Below, one piece after another: positions 57,862 through 64,000 of a stretch of DNA of 64,000 nucleotides. The stretch covers positions 102,053,835 to 102,117,834 of the forward strand of contig NC_084469.1 in assembly GCF_027409185.1 (NCBI RefSeq). The letters run 5' to 3'. Numbering within the stretch: the first letter of the stretch is position 1; the number at the start of each line of letters is the position of its first letter. The DNA comes from Cynocephalus volans. Taxonomy: Eukaryota; Chordata; Mammalia; Dermoptera; Cynocephalidae. A model generated the notes under the pieces. The model saw only the letters and a list, made by a program, of their open reading frames with translations, searched no databases and was not told the origin of the DNA. The translations under genes were made by a program, and so were the position numbers.

Positions 57862-58305
57862 ACTAAAGAAAAAATTAACCAGTGGCACTTATGAAAGCAT
57901 GGTAAGGCAGGCTTTACTCAGAACCATTACTGTAGGTATGGAAACCACTGCTATAAGATTTTGCAGCAGAGGAGAGAGATTGGGCTAACTCTGAATACAG
58001 CATAAGCAAATGGAAATTTATAGCCTAGGAAAAGAGTGAGGGTCAGTGGATGGAAAATTACTAAGAGGAAGTCAGGGGTATGGAAGATTGTGGATAAATC
58101 AACCTAACAGGTTTCTTGCTGGAGACAGGCCTAAGTGATCAGACATTACTTGAGAGATGGTTTGATCTGATACTGAGAGTGGCAGGTTCTTGCTAAACTG
58201 ATTTGGCAGGGTTCTTGTCAAAACTGGATTTTACAAAGAAGTGCACAAATAGGCCAAAGGTTGCAAAGCCTGACAATAATTTGGTAAAGCAAAGAATCTT
58301 TGTCA
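57862..58305. repeat. Insertion within antisense L1, family unknown
   Basis: About 440 bp unlike L1 interrupt the antisense element, which resumes at 58310. LTR-like composition; no clear ends. Confidence 0.4.
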
Positions 58306-59094
58306 TCATCTGGAATTCTGATATTGTGTTTAATCTATAGACCAATTTGGGGAGTACTGCCATCTTAACAATATTAGGTGCTCTAGTCCATGAACACGGG
58401 GTATCTTGCCACTGCTTTCAGTCTTAATTTATGAACCTTTTGTAGCTTTCAGTATACAAGTCTTGCACATATTTTATTAAATCTATTCCTAAGTATTTTA
58501 TTATTTTAATGCTATCATAAGTGGAATCGTTTTCTTAATTTCATTTTTGGATTGTGTAATGATAATATATAGAAAAACAATTGAATTTTCTATATTAATA
58601 TTGTTACCTGCTACCTTATTGAACTTAGTTCTGTTAATTTTTTACTGGATTCCTGAACTTACCTAAAAGATCATGTTATCTACTAATATAGATAGATTAA
58701 CTTCATTTTTTCCAGTCTGGAATCATTTTTTTTTCTTGCTCATTTACTTTTAAGAATTCCAGATGGGTGCAGAATTTTATGAGATGCAGTTTCATCTTCC
58801 CTTGTTTTGTTTTTGTTTTTTGGCAGCCCATGACCTTGTTGTTACCAGCACCATGCTCTCCCAAGTGAGCTAACCGGCCACCCCTTTCCCTTGTAATAAT
58901 ACTATTTTTTCTCTCTTCTCTAATGAAGTAATCAATTACATTGAGGATGTTCCCAATAATAAGCCATTCCTGCAATCCTGGAATAAAACTAGTCATAGTG
59001 CACTATTCTTTTCTGTCATAGCTGAATTAATTTTACTAATATTTTATTTAGGATATTTGCATACAAATAAGTTTTCTTTAAAATATCATTACCT
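58306..59094 (-). repeat. Old L1 ORF2, antisense (continued)
   Basis: The antisense L1 resumes (ccatcttaacaatattaggt, tctattcctaagtattttat). A SINE monomer interrupts it at 58805. Confidence 0.75.
58805..58886 (-). repeat. tRNA-Ile-type SINE monomer
   Basis: Minus-strand monomer with gagcatggtgctggtaac-type sequence and a gtttttgttttttgg-type tail. Confidence 0.82.
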
Positions 59095-59095
59095 T

Positions 59096-59215
59096 CGGCT
59101 GGCCAGTTAGCTCACTGGGTTAGAGCCTGGTGCGTATAACACCAAGGTCAAGGGTTCAGATCCCCAGGCTGGCCAGCTGCCAAAAAAAATAAAACATAAA
59201 AATAATAATAATAAA
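59096..59215 (+). repeat. tRNA-Ile-type SINE monomer with (AAT)n tail
   Basis: ggccagttagctcactgggt, a clear B box (gggttcagatccc) and an A-rich tail turning into AAT repeats. Confidence 0.88.
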
Positions 59216-59940
59216 TTATAATTACTTAGTACTAATTTAATCTTACTAAGTACCACTAAATATTCTAAGTTTTCTCTTATGTGAGTGTATACATTCACTT
59301 ATTTGATTCTCACAATACCAAATCATGAGTTATAAAATTCACATTCAGTTTATAAAAGATGAGACTGAGGCATCTAACTTCTCCAAAATTACACAGCCAA
59401 AATTTCAAGAGGCAGAATCAAAACATGTGCTCTGGCAGTCTGACTCCTGATTCTGTACCCCTAACCTATTTGCTCTATGACCAGTCCAGCTTAAAGTCTC
59501 CTCACATTTCTAAATGTACTTACCCTCTCTGTAAAATGCTGAGATCTTCACATTCATGTCTACCTGGTTGAATAAGTATTTCTCTGGAGGACCAACTCCC
59601 CATTTATATAAAATTAACTTGTCAATAACTCAACCACTATCCTTTTCTCATTTTTCTTTCACGAAAATAGAAGTCATCCCAAAAGGAGAACACAAAGGGA
59701 AGGCATGTGAATTCACACAATTCCCACTATACATACATGGAAGTCATTCCACATTGAGTCACCGTACGTGCATGCATACACACACACACACACAGAAACA
59801 CATACATACACACACAACACACTGCTGTGTATGCACATGGTGTCACCTGGAACTTGAGTAGCTGCATGCAGGTAACAAAGACAATGGCTAAGAACAAATT
59901 AAGAGGGCAAAAGTCTGGGAATATATTTCATATAACCAGC
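59216..59940. other. Intergenic with (CA)n tract
   Basis: A short CA/TACA microsatellite at about 59777-59820. The rest is unassigned. Confidence 0.4.
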
Positions 59941-59949
59941 CAAAAAATT

Positions 59950-60560
59950 TAAGGCTGTTCCTTTTCTCTCAGCCCTTAGAAAATGTTTAATTTGCTCTTG
60001 GCCTCTATGGTTTCTAATGAGAAATCCGCAGTCAGTTGAATTGTCCTCTTAAAAGTAATGTCATTATTCTCAGGCTCATTTCAAGACTATGTCTTTATTT
60101 ATTTATTTTTTTCTTTTTTAAAGATGACCGGTAAGGGGATCTTAACCCTTGACTTGGTGTTGTCAGCACCACGCTCACCCAGTGAGCTAACCGGCCATCC
60201 CTATATGGGATCCGAACCCATGGCCTTGGTGTTATCAGCACCGCACTCTCCCGAGTGAGCCACAGGCCGGCCCCTCAAGACTTTGTTTTTAGCTTTCAGC
60301 ACTTTGATTACAATATGTGAGGGCCTGGATTTCTTTGGGGTTATCAATGTTTTGGTTTCACTGAACTTCTTGAATCTGATGATTTATGTCTTTCACCAAA
60401 CTTGAGAAGTTTTTCATCATTACATTTCAAAAATTTTTACAGCGTCCTACTTTCCCCTCTTCTTCTAGGACTCTGATAACATGAATATTAAGCTTTTGGT
60501 ACTGTCACACAGCCCCCTGAGGCTCTGCTACTAGTATGCCAAATAATTCTGAATTATATT
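59950..60560 (-). repeat. Old L1, antisense
   Basis: Phrases such as ctaggactctgataacatga and gccccctgaggctctgctac match the reverse of old L1. A SINE splits it. Confidence 0.5.
60092..60274 (-). repeat. tRNA-Ile-type dimeric SINE
   Basis: Minus-strand dimer with a complete left monomer (gggccggcctgtggctcac). Imperfect tcaagactWtgt flanks both sides. Confidence 0.88.
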
Positions 60561-60734
60561 TGGGGCATTTTGAATATTACGACACCCCAGGCTTTTAAAT
60601 CCTATGGAGAATGTAGTTTTTTGGTTTTAACCAGGCAACTAACTCCCCAGTTGGGTTCAGCTTACAAGTTTCAATCAGCACTCTTTGGGTTTTGGTTTCA
60701 ATGTCAGTTCCATTTTCAAAGACTTTGCAGTACT

Positions 60735-60909
60735 GGGCTGGCCCATGGCTCACTTGGGAGAGTGTGGTGCTGATAACACCAAGGCCACAGGTTCGGATCC
60801 CTATATAGGGATGGCCGGTTAGCTCACTTGGGAGAGCGTGGTGCTGACAACACCAAGTCAAGGGTTAAGATCCCCTTACCGGTCATCTTTTGGAAAAAAA
60901 AAAAAAACA
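60735..60909 (+). repeat. tRNA-Ile-type dimeric SINE
   Basis: Flanked by an 18-bp duplication, CAAAGACTTTGCAGTRCT, with one difference (60717-60734 and 60910-60927). Confidence 0.93.
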
Positions 60910-61069
60910 CAAAGACTTTGCAGTGCTATTTATGTCTCTACCTAGAGGCTAGACTACATAGAAGGTCGTCTGTGTCACAGTCCAGTTGTCAATGTCCATG
61001 GTATGTCTCACTGCCACCACAGTATTGCTTGGAGACTGGGGGCAAATGAATGGAAAAATTAAACTGTGA

Positions 61070-61165
61070 CATGTAGAAAACCCTAAAGATTAGATGAAAA
61101 AAATCATTGGAACTAATAAACAAATCAGGAAAGTTGCAGGATACAAAATCAAGGTGGTACTGGAA
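61070..61165 (+). repeat. L1 ORF2 fragment
   Basis: gaactaataaacaaatcagg and agttgcaggatacaaaatca form a conserved L1 reverse-transcriptase stretch. Confidence 0.65.
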
Positions 61166-61189
61166 GAGGTCTGGGGAAGCCTGATGGCC

Positions 61190-61640
61190 AGCCTCGACCC
61201 ACCCTTCCTCTACCAGGTTCTTTTACTCCGCCACAGGAAAGAATTTAAGAGCCAGAGTCACAGTAGAAAATGAAAGCAGGTTAAGTGTAAAGAATAAAAA
61301 ATACAGACTTCACAGGAAAATTGTGGCCTAGCTCCAGAGACTGAGCAGCAGCCACACCAAGTTTAATACAAAAGTAAGAAATATGTACATAAGGTTTAGT
61401 ACAAAGTGCAGGCTTGCTCAAGACAGTGAGCAGCTGCCCACTAAAAGTTAAGTTCAACAAAAGAGAAAAGCATACACACCTCACTGGCAAAGTGCAGGCT
61501 GGCCCCAGCGTAGGTGAGCCACAGCCCTGCCTTCTGCCTGGGTTCCACTTTTATAGTTTTTACTATCTTCACACATTCATGCTATCTAATGAATATCCAA
61601 TTATGGGGGTGATTCCCAGTTATGTAACAGGTTTCTGTAT
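61190..61640. repeat. Tandem-repeat region, possible antisense LTR
   Basis: Two to three imperfect units of about 100 bp share cag..tgagcagc and aagtgcaggct phrases (near 61330, 61405 and 61490). Such repeats occur in LTR U3 regions. Confidence 0.35.
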
Positions 61641-61854
61641 GCTTTGTTGGTCTCTCTTAGGGCATGCTCATTGGTCAAATTCCTCCACATATTTAAATAT
61701 ATTAGGTGCTCTATAGCGCCTCCAGTGGAAGGGCATTCCAAGGATAAATTCCTTTTTACTCAGCATGCTTGGCCAGTGAGATTACATAAATCTGCCCCCT
61801 GTGGTCTCAATCTCCATGTGCTGATGTCAAAAATAGGTGCTACAGCCCAACATA

Positions 61855-62036
61855 GTTTAGGACCCAGACTCATGATGGGATTAGCACCCTGTGAAGAAGA
61901 GACACAAAACAGCTTGCTGGCTCTCAGCCAACTGAAGACGGCCAGCCAGAGGGCACACTTCCAGCTTCCAGAACAATGAGAAAATAAATTTCTGTTGTTT
62001 CAGCCACCCAGTCTATGATAATTTGTTATAGCAGTA
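61855..62036 (+). repeat. MLT1-type MaLR LTR, 3' part
   Basis: cttccagaacaatgagaaaa, taaatttctgttgtttcagc and cacccagtctatgataattt are the standard MLT1 3' end. Confidence 0.75.
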
Positions 62037-62039
62037 CAC

Positions 62040-62690
62040 TCTCACTACTATACAACACAAACCAGAAATACACTATAGTAACCAAACCAAATTTTGTTGA
62101 AATGAATTAACAAAACTAAATAAATTCTAGTAGTATTAATATAAAAAAGAACAAAGAAATGATTTTTTAAATGAAAAAGGAGATACAAAAGGTATATAAT
62201 TATTAACAATACAAATACTAAAAATATCAAAAAATATTATGAACTTTAAGTTCAGAAATACAAAAATACCTGTAAAAACATTTGCTGAAACAAAACTTGC
62301 CAAACCTTACTTAAGGTGAAACTGGAAAACTTACCACTCCAACAAATGTAAAAAAAAATTCGAACCCATGCTTTAAAATCATTCAAAAACATGAAAAGAA
62401 AAACCAATAATGATGGCAACAAGTAATGCAAATTCAGATGACTTTGCAAGTGAATTTTGACTGATATAAAGACACAATTATTATCACATGGAAATAGTTT
62501 GAGTTAAGAAAAGGAGGAAATACTGTCTTCATACAAAAAAACCGGACAAGAATAGAGTAAGAAAAGAATGTTACATGCCAATGTTACTTAATAATACTTT
62601 GTAAAAAACAAAAAATATTTAATAAATTCTTAAAGTATTCATAAGGAAGCCTCCCAAAACTATGAAAAATAGAAAAAAGCCTCAACCTTA
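62040..62690. other. AT-rich, no gene seen
   Basis: No feature beyond low-complexity A/T runs. Confidence 0.4.
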
Positions 62691-62691
62691 T

Positions 62692-64000
62692 TGATGGAGT
62701 TTGGATGTGTTGTCCCCTCCAAAACTCATGTGGAAATTTAATCTCCAATGTGACAGTGTTGGAAACTGATTGAGTCATGGGGGTGGATCCCTCATGAATG
62801 GATTAATGCTCTCCCTGGGGGAGGGGGAGTAATGAGTGAGTTCTCACTCTATTAGTTCCCATGAGAGCTCATTGCTTAAAAAGACCCAGGCACCTTCTCC
62901 CTCTCTCTCTTGCTTCCTCTCTCTTGCTTCCTCTCACCATGTGATCTGCTTGTACCTGCCAGCTGCCTGCCACTTTCCACCATGAGTAGAAGCAGTCTGA
63001 GGCCCAAGCCAGATGCAGCTGTCCCAGAATCATAAGCCAAATAAACCTCTCTTCTTTATAAATTACCCAGTCTCGGGTAATTCTGTTATAGCAACACAAA
63101 ACAGACTAATACAGAAAATTGATACCAAGGAGTGGGGTGTTGCTATACAGATACTTGAAAATGTGGATGAAGCTTTGGAACTGGGTAATGGCCAAAGGTT
63201 GGAGGAGTTTGAACGACTCAGAAGGAGAGAAAAGTCGAGGGAAAGTTTGGAATGTCTTAGAGACTTATGTGGTGGCAAGCAGAATGCTGATAGAAATGTG
63301 GACGGTAAAGGCCATGTGGAGGATGAGGTCTCAGAAATGAGGGACCTATTGGGAATTGGACAGAAGATAACCCTTGCTACACCATAGCAAGGAAGCTGGC
63401 TGCGTTGTGTCCATGCCCTTGGACTTTGTGGAAGTTGGAACTTAGGAGTTGTGAACCAGAGCATTTGGCCAAAGAAATTCCTAAGCAGCAAAGCATTAAG
63501 GAAGCTGCATGGCTACTTCTAACAGCTTTCTCTGAGTTATGGCAGCAAAGACATAATGTAAAGCCAGAATTTAAAAGGGAAGCAGAATGTAAAGTTTTGG
63601 AAAATTTGCAGCCCAGCCATGCGGTAGAGAAGTGGAGAGCAGGAGAAAAAATGCAAGGGTGAAGCTGATAAACTGTTTGCTAAAGGCATTATCTTGGTGG
63701 TGAGGCAGCCAGATGCTAAGAACCAGGACAATGGGGAAAATGCCCGAAAGGCATTTCAGAAGTCTGGAAGGGTGCCCCATCCATCACAGGCCCTGAGACC
63801 TAGAAGGACTGAGTTATCCTGTTGGACAGACCTGGGGCAGAGCTTCCCTCAGGAATCTTCTCCCTGCATCCCAGCTGCTCTGGCTGGAGCAACCCCAAAT
63901 GTGGTTCATACAGCAGCCCTGGAGAGTAGAGGCCTGAAATCTCTGTGGCGTCCACGTTGTGTTAAGTCTGTAGGCCAGCAAGACGTGAGAGCAGTGGAGT
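62692..64000 (+). mobile_element. MaLR provirus (LTR plus internal region), runs off window
   Basis: The LTR at 62692-63113 is closely related to the solo copy at 40409, differing by a small cttgcttcctctct duplication near 62910-62936. The internal region from 63114 (gaaaattgataccaaggagt) matches the MST/THE1 internal sequence by recall. It has fragments of frames but no intact protein. The 3' LTR would lie right of the window. Confidence 0.85.

Noticed and set aside
60735..60909. tRNA gene candidates
   Set aside because: A and B boxes are present, but dimer structure, poly(A) tails and target duplications show SINEs. No functional tRNA fold was seen here or at the other copies.

Overview
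This is a mammalian genomic window with no bacterial features: spliced KRAB zinc-finger genes, L1 and retroviral repeats, and tRNA-derived SINEs. By recall, the two gene models match human ZNF177 and ZNF266, which are neighbours on human 19p13.2 with the same relative orientation. The SINEs are monomers and dimers of a tRNA-Ile-like unit with little unrelated body. This resembles the CYN SINEs of colugos (Dermoptera), and MST/THE1-like MaLR elements also suggest a lineage close to primates. A colugo is my best guess; a horseshoe bat with Rhin-1-like SINEs is the main alternative. No database search was possible.

Layout. At 480-3336 (+) are the KRAB-A, KRAB-B, linker and zinc-finger exons of a ZNF177 orthologue, lacking only the first coding exon. 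From about 3.4 to 16.5 kb there are old repeats, a (TG)n tract, and a compact L1-derived composite element with target-site duplications (13309-14871). At 16.56-17.91 kb (-) is a broken ZNF266-like pseudogene. From 18 to 23 kb there are LTRs, a DNA-transposon remnant and a GC-rich patch. At 23.0-29.9 kb (+) is a full-length but mutated L1 flanked by a matching target-site duplication. From 30 to 33 kb there are repeats and SINEs.

At 34605-39547 (-) is the ZNF266 orthologue, whose exon phases all join. It is followed on its 3' side by about a dozen decayed fingers (33170-34600) split by an MLT1 LTR. A CpG island at about 53.35-54.13 kb is the likely ZNF266 promoter. Between gene and island lie a solo MaLR LTR, a MITE with a SINE inside it, an ERV-L pol remnant with integrase and dUTPase-like parts, and a decayed ERV with paired LTRs (44.75-49.84 kb). 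From 54 to 64 kb there is mainly old antisense L1, one younger L1 3' end, several SINEs and a MaLR provirus running off the right edge.

How it fits together. Both intact genes encode KRAB-C2H2 proteins. This family represses transcription by recruiting TRIM28 through KRAB and often targets retroelements. The window is therefore a small piece of a zinc-finger cluster, with two working genes, one dead copy and decayed finger tails, embedded in the kind of repeats such proteins commonly bind.
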